The notes under the pieces were generated by a model, which saw only the letters and a program-made list of their open reading frames with translations, searched no databases and had not been told where the DNA came from. A stretch of DNA of 64,000 bases from Eimeria necatrix. Taxonomy: Eukaryota > Apicomplexa > Conoidasida > Eucoccidiorida > Eimeriidae. The position numbers were made by a program, and so were the translations under genes. The stretch spans positions 124,001-188,000 of the forward strand of contig NW_013652540.1 in the NCBI RefSeq assembly GCF_000499385.1. The letters run 5' to 3'. Each line of letters begins with the position of its first letter. The stretch's first letter is position 1. Below, piece after piece: positions 34,354 to 46,000 of the stretch.

Positions 34354-34588
34354 CGGTCAACAGCTTGTAGGTCCTGTAATTATTAAGTTATGAAGCTCGT
34401 TTTGTCCTTGAAGTAAGTACAGATGTGCGATTGGCCCTCTAGCCCATTCCCATGTGATCACATCTCTTAGGCCTCCCTTTCTGTTTCTGCAGTTCACATT
34501 GGGACAAAGAAGCGAACGCCAAAAAGTAAAGAACTTGGCTGTAATGAATATGCAGAAGTCGAGGTTTTGGGCCTAGGTGCTCTTGTCT

Positions 34589-37500
34589 ATGGCTGGTGCC
34601 TATCATCCTTTACGTCGTAATGCCACCATGATGACTGTACTCCATATCTGGCTGCGGAGGAGACATGGGGAGCATTGGCTTCCCGTCTTTATCGGTCTGC
34701 TGCTACTCACTGCACTACCGTCCAGCGCACTTTCATTTGTTGAGGCATGCAGACATCTCAGTGCGCCCGCGTTTCTCGGTCATGGTGTTGGATTTCACCA
34801 CCTTACTGGGGGCCAGGCCTCCACAATTGCCGTCAGCTCCATTCCCTCCTTCTTCGGGCGATTCAGGAGGGTGCAAGCAGCATGTGAACAGCAGCCTCAG
34901 AAAGAGCAGGAACGACGACCAAAGGTTGATCTCTATCGGCTACTTGGGGTTCCACACAACGCTCCTGCAGATGCAATTGCCTCTCGAGCAAAGCAATTGG
35001 AAGGACAGCTGAAGAGGCATGCAGCTACAACTACAGTAGATCCGCTTCTGTTGTCGCTTTTTAATGAAGTCGTTGCTACACTGAAGGCCCCCGGTTTGCG
35101 TAGTGCTTACGATGAAAACGGCATTCTCCCGGAGTCCCTCAGTGCCCTGCTCCAGCAGCTGCTGCCTGCCTTATCCTATCCGCACAACTCAAATAGCACG
35201 GAGCAAGGAGGAACAGCAAAAGAGTATATTGAAAATAGAGAACCAGTACGCAGAAGGAGAGGCCCCGCGGAGTTATTTTCCTCGTTACTGGGTCGGGATT
35301 TCTTCGGCAGGAGCAGCCCGTTTGCTGCTGCTGCTGCAGCGGGACGCCGGCAGACGGAGGGGCCACCGCAGGGCCTAGACGTTGAGGCTCACGTCACCCT
35401 CAGTTTTTTAGACGCGGCGTTAAATGGAGCTTGCTCTTTGCCTGTCATAGTACGTCGGCAAGAGGCATGCACAGCTTGTGCAGGACCAAACAACCGAAGA
35501 ACGTCAACGTGTCCAGTCTGTGAAGGCCAAGGGATGCAAACGGAAGTGAGATGAGATGATATTGTTGTTTTTCGGACCTTGATGGCATCTGCCTCCAGCC
35601 AAATGTCTATTCTGTATTGCGTAGGCAATGGCGAGCCAGCACCTCTGAGTCTACGCTTCGTGTGTAGGGTCCACGATCAGGAGCTTAGCCTCCATAATAT
35701 CTGCAACCAGTACAGTAGTGCTGCAGCTCATTAAATGTGAGCTGTTCATAAGCAGGTTTGAGAATGCCTTGACTGTGTGTTTGTTTCCATCTGAAGGGCA
35801 GCGGGTGTGGTGCGTCTATGCTTTTCTACGAACCGAGCAAATAAAGGGAAAAGTAGTTGTGACAATATATTTCTCTATAGTTATATGTGCGTATTTGCGT
35901 GCATACGTGCTGAAATGCGAGCTTGCGCGTTGAGAAAAGCACATCCACATGCTAAAGTGAAGCCAGGACTGTGCCATTGGCTAGCTGTGTCTAGTTTGTG
36001 TTTACGTGAGTTGTTGAGTATACACAGCGCGCGTGATGATATTGAAAAGGCGAAGGGAACTGTGACAGAATGCCGGCTCCACAAATTTCTTACTGCTGCC
36101 TTGCTGGTGCCAGAGCGATCAGCAAGCTTCTTATTGTTGCCTTTGCTGGTGCTAGAGTCCTGAGCCCCTCACCTGGATTTGTGCAACGTCCTTCTTTTTC
36201 CAGACGAGGCGCTCTTCTTTCGGTTTCGTGACGACATCCGTCACCTGCTCGGCGTGCAATGCGACGGGAATTTCTCAGGGCCCTGTGTGCAAGTCTTGTG
36301 AGGGAGAGGGGCTAATAAGCAAGGACGTTCATTTAAAGGTAATGGTGCAGGCTGCTGCTGATTATGGCAAAAATGGTGATAATTTGTATTGTTAGGGTTC
36401 TTGCGGCGTTCGGACTGCTCTAGTTACGAACAATGCTGCTGATGCTGCCGCCAATCCTGGCGTCGGCGTTGCCTCTGTGGGTTGTATTGCCGTTTTTTGT
36501 GGTTGTAATTCTGTTTTAGTTGCTCTCTCCGCTGTCAATTTTTGCAACTGATGTTAATGGCACCTGCCGAAGCTGCTGCTTGTTATGCGCGTCTCGCTGC
36601 TCCTAGCCATTTTGCAACTCCTACTTTGGGGGATTTTGGCGTTATTCTGGACTTGGCAGCGCTGCTACTGGTTGGCATTATTTTGCTTTTGCTGGTTGTG
36701 CCTTCGGTAGTGTGGATCTGTTGCTGCTGGTGTTTATATTTCCGTTGGTTCAGTCTATGCTTGATGTTTTGATTGCGATGCCCAAATTCCTCGCGAGTTT
36801 AGGAGCAGCGTGTGCTTTGATTCGTTCATTGCCAGTGCCATTATTTCCGTATCAGGAATCAGCCTGTGGCATATTTACAGGTCAACATTCCTGCTGGGGT
36901 CTTGGAGGGATCGTTATTGCGCGTTGAAGGCGAAGGAAGTGAAGGCAGAAATGGGGAAGCCCGAGGTGATCTGTAAGTTTGCCCAGGAACGAAAGCATAC
37001 CAACGTGCCGTAGTGATCATTTATGTGCGCGCTGCAGATAGGTGCATCTACCAGATGGCGGCATATTGAATAAGTGCAACCTCTGTTGCTTCTAAAATGA
37101 GTGAAGATTTGTGTCAGCGCGACACAGTTGTAGGGTCGTGCGGGCACTAGCCCGGTCTGACGGCAATGCTCTTTCACAATGACTTGCGAGTTGCCGCGGT
37201 TGCGATTGCTCCATTAGGTATATATCGATAGGTGTTGAGAGCCACGATCGGTTGACTAGGGAAGGTGCAGATGTGTGCAGCGAGGAATCGATATCCCTAG
37301 AAGATGCAGTGTATGGATGCAACATCGTAAGCCTAACCGATTACTGATGCTATTCTTATTCCGTGTCTAGCTTTTCCCACAAGTGCAGCCTGTCCTTGGG
37401 TGCTGCCCCAGTTTTAATCGTAATTTTTGTATTTGCTACAATAGACCGTGCATACGGTGGACGGCGATGTGGAACTAAAGATACCAGCCCTTTCTCGCTC

Positions 37501-38007
37501 TGGCCGGAAGTTTCTCATTAAAGGAAGAGGTGCCAAAAAGATTGATGACCCTTCTGGGGCAAGAGGGGATCATGTTGTCACTTTGAGAGTAAGCCTGCTT
37601 GTAGTCAGACTGATTATAGGCACAGAACAATTGCACCTCGGAGAAGAAACATGAGGTTGTGCAAGCCTCCTTTTTTGTGGAGCCTTCTTCGGACTTCTTC
37701 CGCTTGTACCCGGCGTTGTGCCTTCTGTTGCCTAAAGCTTCGACTTTTACCGTAGCAGTCTTTTTGTGGCGTTTCGTTGCTGTCTCTATGTATGCCGTCT
37801 CGTGTATAACTTTTTCCTTAGCGCTAATTTACTTTTGCCGTGCCCTGTTCGCCGAGGTATGCGCACTACAGTGTTGTGCCTTTACCAGCAATATATTCGG
37901 AATTGTAATCGTCCAATGTTGTGCAGGTGGCTCTGCCAGAGACAGCAACGGCCAAAGATCGCGAGCTGCTAAGACGTCTACGAGAAGCAGAAGTTGTAGG
38001 AGAATAA
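34589..38007 (+). CDS. Type I DnaJ/Hsp40-like chaperone with degenerate J domain and secretory leader
   Basis: Proposed exons: 34589-35545, 36204-36338, 36881-36972, 37218-37326, 37445-37588 and 37927-38007; phases agree throughout and give 505 aa. A hydrophobic segment at about 31-50 looks like a signal peptide or anchor, followed by a basic, Ser-rich stretch. That leader is compatible with ER or apicoplast targeting (inferred). Residues 113-178 match a J domain (DLYRLLGV near its start, LRSAYDENG at its end), but the HPD tripeptide that stimulates Hsp70 ATPase is absent. All four zinc-finger motifs are present: C294/C297, C308/C311, C334/C337 and C348/C351. The C-terminal substrate-binding domains are complete, including VEGEG, GDLYISIGVESHDRL, TVDGDVELKIP and a final ELLRRLREAE helix. 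Substrate binding looks intact while Hsp70 activation is doubtful. The start is the first ATG; ATGs at 34628 and 34631 are alternatives. Confidence 0.93.
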
Positions 38008-40096
38008 TAGCGAGGTCACGTGCAGCATCAAAAGTACAGCACGATTGGTGCAGAGGACAGGGGAACGATGGAGACAGGATACGCAGGCCTTCGTTATTAA
38101 ATGTCGTGCAGCTTGGTGTACGGCTTCTCTGTAGCTTTTTAAGAATAGGCGAGTGCGCCTCATACAACGTATATATAGGAAACGCGGCGTATTAAGATCG
38201 TTTCTATCCTCCTATTGTTTTTGAGAGGCATACACTAATGCGACTAGGAGGATGGACGAACGTAACGTGCCATCCCAGTGGGACAAGGAAAGAAGTTTAC
38301 ATTCATTGCAGATTTCCTCATAAATGCAACGCACGAATCCTGGTACTTTCGCTAGCGTCGCAGCAACATTGGCAACCACAGCAACAAAGCAACGGCTGTA
38401 TTGACAGGAACTTGAGAATTGATGAATTCACCTGAACCAGCAGCATCGGCACTGCAAAGCAGATATCAGGGGTCAACCATATCTCACAAGCTCTAATGTT
38501 TCACAAAGCGCTCGGGCCTCGGGAGCTCCCTACATTTGCCGTCAACTATGCTGCCTGCAGCCAGCAAGCAGATCCACTTACAACAGCTGAAAAGGAGAAC
38601 TATTGAGGTGCGTTCGCCTGCAAAGCACTGTATCTAGTGTTGCAGGCAGCAACGGGTCTTGCCATTCGTGGACAAACGTGCTCAATATTTGAAATGAAGG
38701 AATTCGCTTAGTAATCGCGACGAATACAAGAGAGCTCGATGCAGCTGGATTTCTTAAAGCCTAGAGCCTATAACTCAGACTGCGCGAGCATGAGGCCGCG
38801 GCACGGTAGTCTTAGCTCTTCCTTGCGCGCTTACAATGGATGGGCTGCGGATGGCGGTTCGGAAGACAGCAACCATTCCTTAATGAGAACGCCAGTAGGG
38901 CAGTTTAATTTGGAGGTGTAAAAACGCATGGCGCTACCGCAACACAGGTACATTCTACTTGTGGTTCCTTGTAAGCTACGAAGAACTTGAAAAGAGAGCG
39001 TGATGAAATGCGTGGCACTGATACGGAAATAAGCCATGCATACATGCCTTGCTCCGTGAGCAATTTTAGGTGCCGTTCATTGTCTGTTGCGTTTGGACAG
39101 GAGTTTGTACCGCATCTAGTATGCCAGTGAGACCGTCTCGAAACTGGGAAATAGACATTGCCACCTGGTGACGCCGTTAAAGCTACTGCCAGTACTAGCG
39201 GAAAAAGGTTACGGACTTCTTTGTGCTCCTATGGGCTCTTATGTTCCGCATTTTTGCTGGATTAGAAAGGCTTTGACCAGATACCAGACGCGACAATGCA
39301 CTGAACAGGCACATAAACTGTTGAGCCCTGTCATATGAGTGCAAGATGCTGTTTAAGAAGAAATATAGTGCAAGGAGTTCGGACTTTTCTGGAGCCACCA
39401 CCCCTCAACGGAGTCAGGCAGATGCGAAGACACGGATTCTGATGCAGCCAGCTGAACAGAACCAGCTGCAGACGCTTTCGCGTTTGTTCTTGCCTTGTCG
39501 CTTCGTCAAGAAGAGCGGAAACGGACAGGCGCCACAACGGACACAAACAAATGAACATTTGGCACATACTTAGGCACGCAGCGCTGTAGCTTATCAACAA
39601 ATCCATGTTAACAGGCGAGATTAAAAGAGAATTCCCACAACTGCATCATGCAGACGAACCACAGGCATGCACTCTTGGTGCTGTGGACACCGTAAGTGTA
39701 AACTTAAGAGTCGCTAGAGATAAGCCCAGATAGGCCCTGCCCACACTGAAGTTCCGGACACCTTCAAATCTGCACAGGCCGTTCCAGCGAGGCGACCCTC
39801 TAGCACTTGGCTGGCAGCATCAATCACCTTGTCGTCAAATCCTCTCGCCAAACGCGAAGTGTAAACGACAGCCAGCTATGGAAGGCATAATGGGCACAAT
39901 CTTTGCTGCAGAGAATTGCTTCGTCGATTGAATCTCCGGTGCAGCCCACAAGCGAACGAGGTGGAGTTGTGGTGACCTGTCTGAGCTGGAATGAAAAGGC
40001 AAATTTCACGGGGAGGTGGCCAAGCAGCCGCCTGCGCTAGCATAGCTTATCATGGCCGCCTCCTAACATTATCAGCCAAACATAATAGAAAGTACC
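38008..40096. other. Convergent intergenic region
   Basis: Lies between the 3' ends of the DnaJ-like gene (+) and the Dug fusion gene (-). Only short conflicting frames are present. No RNA or repeat is recognisable. Confidence 0.4.
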
Positions 40097-43000
40097 CTAC
40101 AGAGCGACTACAGGCCGCGATGTACTTTCCGCCAGTCGCGCCGCAAGAGATTCGAGCGTACATGCAAGCACGTCAACACCCTGACAAACATCAAGGAAGG
40201 CATCAGAAAAGGGAAGTCAGTAAGACCATCTGTTCCACTTGTAAGCACGGGATGTAAGCACACACAGCTTGCCAGGCAGTGGTGCCTGACGCCACTGCTT
40301 TTACTCCCGCTCACCTTTTCGACTTGCCGAATTCCCAGTCGTTCGTTTGGTAGGTGGGCATTGTCGCTGGCCTGCCCAAATGGCAACTGACAAACTGCAA
40401 CTTCATCTGAGCCCTGGCATTGGCCCAGGGGCCCAGGAAGCCTCCGAAAGGCGTCGGCAAGAAACGGAATTGCTGGCATGGAGCCCCCTTCTCGTACGTA
40501 GAGTGGCTCAACACCCCAAACCTGTTAAAACAAAAATGATCGTGGCGTTTAAGCCATGAGTTCCTCGTGATTGCTGATAAACAGGATACACGGTGGCTGC
40601 GGAAAGATACGGCGCAGCCGCAGCCAGTGCGACACTCATATGTGCTCAGCTAACCGTTGCCTTGTTGCTCACCTCTTTGATCGCTGCATGTGCTGCCCCG
40701 TATAATGCACGCGTTCTGGGCGCATTCAAATCTGCCCGCCAGGAACGTCCTTGGCGGAGGCACTGAACTGCCAGTTTGCTCGCCGAAGATGCTTTTTTGA
40801 ATGACTCTTGAAGGTAGTCACGAATTAGAGTGAATATTTCCTTAGGCCCCTGAGATGGCAAAGAATGAAGTTTTTTAGCTGTCATCCTTCGTAAAAACAC
40901 TATTTGGGGAACATTCACTGAATGCGGTCCCAACTGTGACAGCGGGAGTGTTAAAAGTACCTGCTGGGGCACAAGACGCAAACTGATTTCTGCGCAAACA
41001 GTTGAAGGGATGACGCGCATAGCTCCTCCAGCATGGGGGCATTTCCCCTTTAAAGACGCATCTATGCCCAGCAAAGACATTGACGGTTCCAGCCAACTGA
41101 AAAATAACAACGAGCGTCTTATACCCAATGATACAACAAGGTTTTGGTCGACGCATAATGCTAGGATACATCTGCCACATGCGGGTCCCTACAACAGCAC
41201 GTAGCGGCTCAGCCCTCTCTCACAACAATTAGCGCGAGCAAGATGAGTCGCAGTCTCAGATTGGCTTCAGTGATCAGGTGTCACCTTTTCCGAAGAAGCT
41301 CGTTGGGGTCGCTAGTTCCGCCGGCAGATGCACGCTGTACCCACCCAGTCTTCACGGAATCGGCCGCAGCCTTGACGCGCTGTAACTGAAAGAGCAGCAG
41401 TGCAAAGTGACACTGCTCGGTTCAATCCATTTAGCCACTGCAGTTCCTTTGATAACCAGCAGGCTCTTGACTTTCACCCTTTCCTGTAAAATTTGGCGAG
41501 CGTACAACTACAAATGCGTGCTTTCTCGCTGCTTACCTCTGCGTAATCGGGGGGCTGAACAGCGTCATAGAAACGGGGGATTTTCACGCGTCCAGTTGAA
41601 GGGTCATACATCTGGCTCAATAATTGCACCAAGCTCTGTATCAGCATACAATGCAGTATCTCTTTTTTTGTGGGAACAAGCAAATCCAAGTAAATAAAAG
41701 CACGTGGACACAGAACACTTGTGTGGGGCCCTGGCACTGGCGCCAAAACATACCTGCATTGGCTCCTCCACGGCACCCCCATGCACTCCTGAGTGATAGC
41801 CGCTGTCTTCGGCGCCACCAGTGGCCTCAACTCGAATGTCCAGCACCCCACGCATGCCGTAGCTACCATGAAAATATCAGCACATACAGCCCGTTCTACA
41901 TATGTGAAGCTGTCCATGCCTATACATCCAGTCAGCAGATGACATGTGTGAACTCCGCTTACACAAGGCATGGAGTTACGTCATCAGCCCAATAGCTGTT
42001 GTTGCAGATGAGGAATCGCGCTCCGTGAAGCCAGCTTGCCTTTTGCGCCACAGCATCAGCCAAGCCTGAGTGCACCCGATGCCACAAGAAAACATGCTTA
42101 TAGGACTACGAGAAAGCGCTGTAACAAGTGAGCTAGAAGCTTTCAAGCAAGTGGCCCATGGCTTGCCAGCCATGGGCCACTTGCTTGAAAGCTTTGCCGC
42201 ACGCCTTTCCATGCCGCAATTTCCAAAGCATGCAGCAGATCAAAATCGATGCGTCCAGTAGCTAACAGCAGCTATTCTAACGTAGAGTCTTTAGCAGCTG
42301 CCTGTGAAGAAGCACGTAGTCTTCCAATTGCCGAGGTAGGGATGACTTACCAACGCTACCATTCTCCTCATCTCCCTCGCATATCCACACGAAGTTGAAG
42401 GGAATTGCAGGGTCGCTCTTAACTGGCGCAGGATTCTGCGTAGCTGAAGCTTCGCCGGAATCCAGGTGCTGAGAACACCGTTCGTATAATGCCTGACTTG
42501 CCTTGTATTTCCTCCTCCATTCAGATATAAAGTGCTTCACGGCCAGCAAGGAGCAGATAATGGGACCCTTATTGTCTGTAACTCCTCTTCCGTATATATA
42601 CCCATCTTTGCAATGGATCTTCCACGGATTCGTGTGCCATCCTGTGCCGTGCCACCCCGGAGAGTTGCTTCGAGCTCCCTGATGCTTTGTCATCTGAGTA
42701 ACCGAATTAGAGCTACTCCGGGCTCCTTGTTGGTTGGACGGCGGAACAGCTGTCCGCGTGCGTGTCCTTGGAGAAGCAGAAACAGTCACAGGCGAGGCTG
42801 AGCCTTCCGACACATCCGAAGAAGCCGGAACAGAAGAAGGAGAGGTACCGCCTGCTGATACAACGTCATAGTGAGAATAGAATACGATTGTGGGGTGGTG
42901 CGGATTTGTTCCAAGACGGCCAAATACTACAGGATGCGGCTGTCCCTCCCACTGGTCGCCGTGAAACTCTGACAAGACCGCTGACCGCTGAGGCCACACA

Positions 43001-46000
43001 ATATCCACCGTTGCTCCAAGCGCTTGCTCAAGAAGCTGTGCTACAAATTTGGCGGCGCCTATACAACCAGTAACGTGTCGGGGACATCGTGAGGCGGAAA
43101 CGGATTTGTATGCGACAAATTGAGCAAGCAAAGGTAAAAAGTCTCTTCGGCGGGGCTCTAGCCCTGTCTTCATCGTCAAGGATGGCAAGGATGGCATCGA
43201 CGCTCCAGGAGTAATGACCATGCCACTAAGCCGGTTGGCACATAATAGACGCTGCGCGTTCATCGGAATGGCTCTCGTTCCCTCTCGCGACCCATCAGCA
43301 GCCCCGTTTTCTGCATTTGCAGGACTTAAGGCGTTCTGGAGGGCTTCGCCCGCTGTGTCTTTCTTGTCCGCGCTACCCTCAGTAGGGCCGTTAGTCTCGG
43401 TCACAGCGAAATCACATGCTGAGGACCCTTCACAGCTCGTTGGTTTTACGTGGTCCTCTCCTACAGATCCCTCATCGCCTAAATCTCTCTCGTTGATATT
43501 CCAGACGCCTAACTTTCCGTCGCCACGGCCTGCCCATAATTGTAGGCCGCCTGGCCCTTTGCCGCAACTAGCAAATGCGGCCCCTAAAGACCTTTCGGAG
43601 CTCCCACTAATGTGCTCAGAGAAAAAAGAGGCATCTGACACTAGCAAAAGACCCGTGAAAGACACGCCTCTTTCTTGGCCTTCATGAGAGCATGGCCCAA
43701 AGGCGTGGTGCGCTGCAGTGCACGAAAAGTGCCCGCTTTCTGCAAATGATGGGGACGGGTTCAGACTGAGTTGGAAGGCCACAACCATCAAGTCGAGCTG
43801 CCAGACAAATAGCTCACCGTTTGCAGACCCGCTGATTAGGATATTGCGCGATGCGTCAGCAGCGAGGGCCAACACCTCGGAAGTGTGGGCATTTAAAGTC
43901 TGTATGCAAACGAACTGCTCCAGAGCCCAGACGCGGATACTGCTATCTCGGCTGCCACTAAACAAAAGACCCTGAAGTGAGTGACCAACCTCGTCAGAAT
44001 CTCTAGTGCACTCAGCTTGAGGACTTGTTATGTGGAGACGCTCTCCAGAGTTGCGCAGCTCACGACAGAGCGACTCTACGGGAGCTTCAGTGTACGCCAC
44101 ACATAGGACCCCGCCATGGTGTCCAGAGAGTTCACCGACTAAGCTTCCATTCTCTCCCCACAAGAGCAGCCGACCATCGCCTCCACCGCTGCAGATGACT
44201 CCTTTGCCACAGCTAGTGAGACATTCCACGAAACCATTGTGTCCACTTTCATCCAGCCAGGGACCCACTAAGGACTGATGAGAGTGCTGACGCTGAACGC
44301 CGGATTGTTCAAAGGGCAAAAAGCGCATCTCTATCTTTAGTCCCCCATCCTTTCTGGACGGCTGTGCCACAATCTTGAGACTTGAAGTGCTAGTCACGAC
44401 CCTGTACGTGCCTGGAGAAGCGGAGGCGGCAGCTCCTTCAGGTAGGGGAACCTCAAGTTCATGGGGAGCTTCGAAACAGTATACTGTGCCGGTAGGAGGA
44501 TAGAGGCAGCCAGGTCTCCTGGAGCGGCAGCATTTCGTGGACCAGAAAGTCGTCGCTGCATGCGATGCATGCAGCGTTACACAGCGAAGACTCCGGGCAA
44601 AGCCAGAAAGGAGACGTCCAAATGCCTCATACTTTGCCAGACCCGAAGAAAGACAAGGTGAACACGATGCACTTCCGCCTTGTTGAATTGGTGATCGGCC
44701 AGCTTGTTGCCTGCTGCCAGCGCACTTTTGACCTCCGGTGAAGAGAGAGCCTAGGGACTCCCTTTCTTGTTCACCTGAAAACTGAACCTTCACTTGGCCA
44801 GATGCGAGAGTTTTCAGCTCAAAATCTCGAGACACACGGAGGGAAAGAGACTGCTGCTGAGCTGGCTGGAAGGACACAGCGTTCGCCAGGACAGACACCA
44901 TAACTTGCGTGTGGCGAAAGTAGCGCAGTAAGTCACTGAGAAACACTGCACCTATCTTGGCAGACTGAAACCCAATGAAAAGGAGTATGTTGCATCCTCT
45001 GTCCTCAATGAATGGACTTGGTTGAACTTTATGCAGATCTGCTGTACAATGCAAGGCAGCAACTGGGGAAGACGGCGTATATTCGTTAGAGACTCCTCCA
45101 CTCGAATCTAGCCGCATCGCTGCACGTATGCCTTGCATGCAAGCATCACATGCACTCACAGTGCAGATGCGTCTGGACGGATCATGCCGGCTTCCTGTCG
45201 TATGGGCACCATGGCCCGAGCAGTCACTCACTAACAAGGAAAGAACGTCTCCTTGATGAGGAAGGAATGTGAGACGCACGGCAAGCAAATCGTCAGCGGC
45301 GATTGATATTCTAGGTCCGTCGAGAAGAACCTGTATGCCGCTAAGTAAGCGGGGCTCACGACCTCCGAAAACAAGGGGAGAAAGATCCCAGACAGCCAAA
45401 GAGGTATCGCTGCCCCCGGTCACCAAGAATATTTCTGGAACGACAGAGCCACAATCTTTGCATGCAATGTTCTGGCTCGCGCTCAGAGAACCGTTCCTCA
45501 GAGTATTTGCATGGACAGCCATAGCCAGTACACCACCTTCATGAGCTTGAAAAGAGATAGGTGCGACAGACGCGCTCGTAGCGTCGTAAACAACAACTTC
45601 GCCACTCTGCATACCCGCAAAAACGAACGTCTTTGCCACTACAGGGAGACATGGTGATGCCGACGCCGCAGAAGATAGATCCCTCTCAGTCTCTTCATTA
45701 CTATTTGTTACATATATCATGATTGTTTCGAGACATAAGATGGCACAAGAGCCTGCAATCAGTTCGTAGCACTGCTGGCTAGCTCCAAGTGTCTCTGAAT
45801 TAAGGTCTGCATGGTATAGATTCGTCGACGGAATGCCCGACGACATTGTGGATGAGCCACACGTGCTATGAGATTGGCCGTCTTCTACTGCAGCGACAGC
45901 CTGCCTCTGCACTTGGGCTGCTTGAATTTGCTTCTCCAACCTTTCCAGCTTAATTTTCAAAGCTTGCCAGGCCTTGTCCCTTTCTTCCTTATCGCATGGC

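Larger units (their letters stand above)
31126..34588. other. Intergenic region
   Basis: Contains a 35-base tandem duplication at 33403-33472 and a long hairpin at 34292-34353. Opposing frames of about 200 codons at 33527-34171 (-) and 33774-34370 (+) overlap; neither has recognisable domains, so neither is called. Confidence 0.4.

Noticed and set aside
33527..34370. Two opposing frames of about 200 codons, 33527-34171 (-) and 33774-34370 (+).
   Set aside because: They overlap on opposite strands, lack recognisable domains and have Cys/Ser/Arg-rich composition typical of chance translation. The + frame starts at a non-ATG-supported position and runs through the hairpin at 34292-34353.
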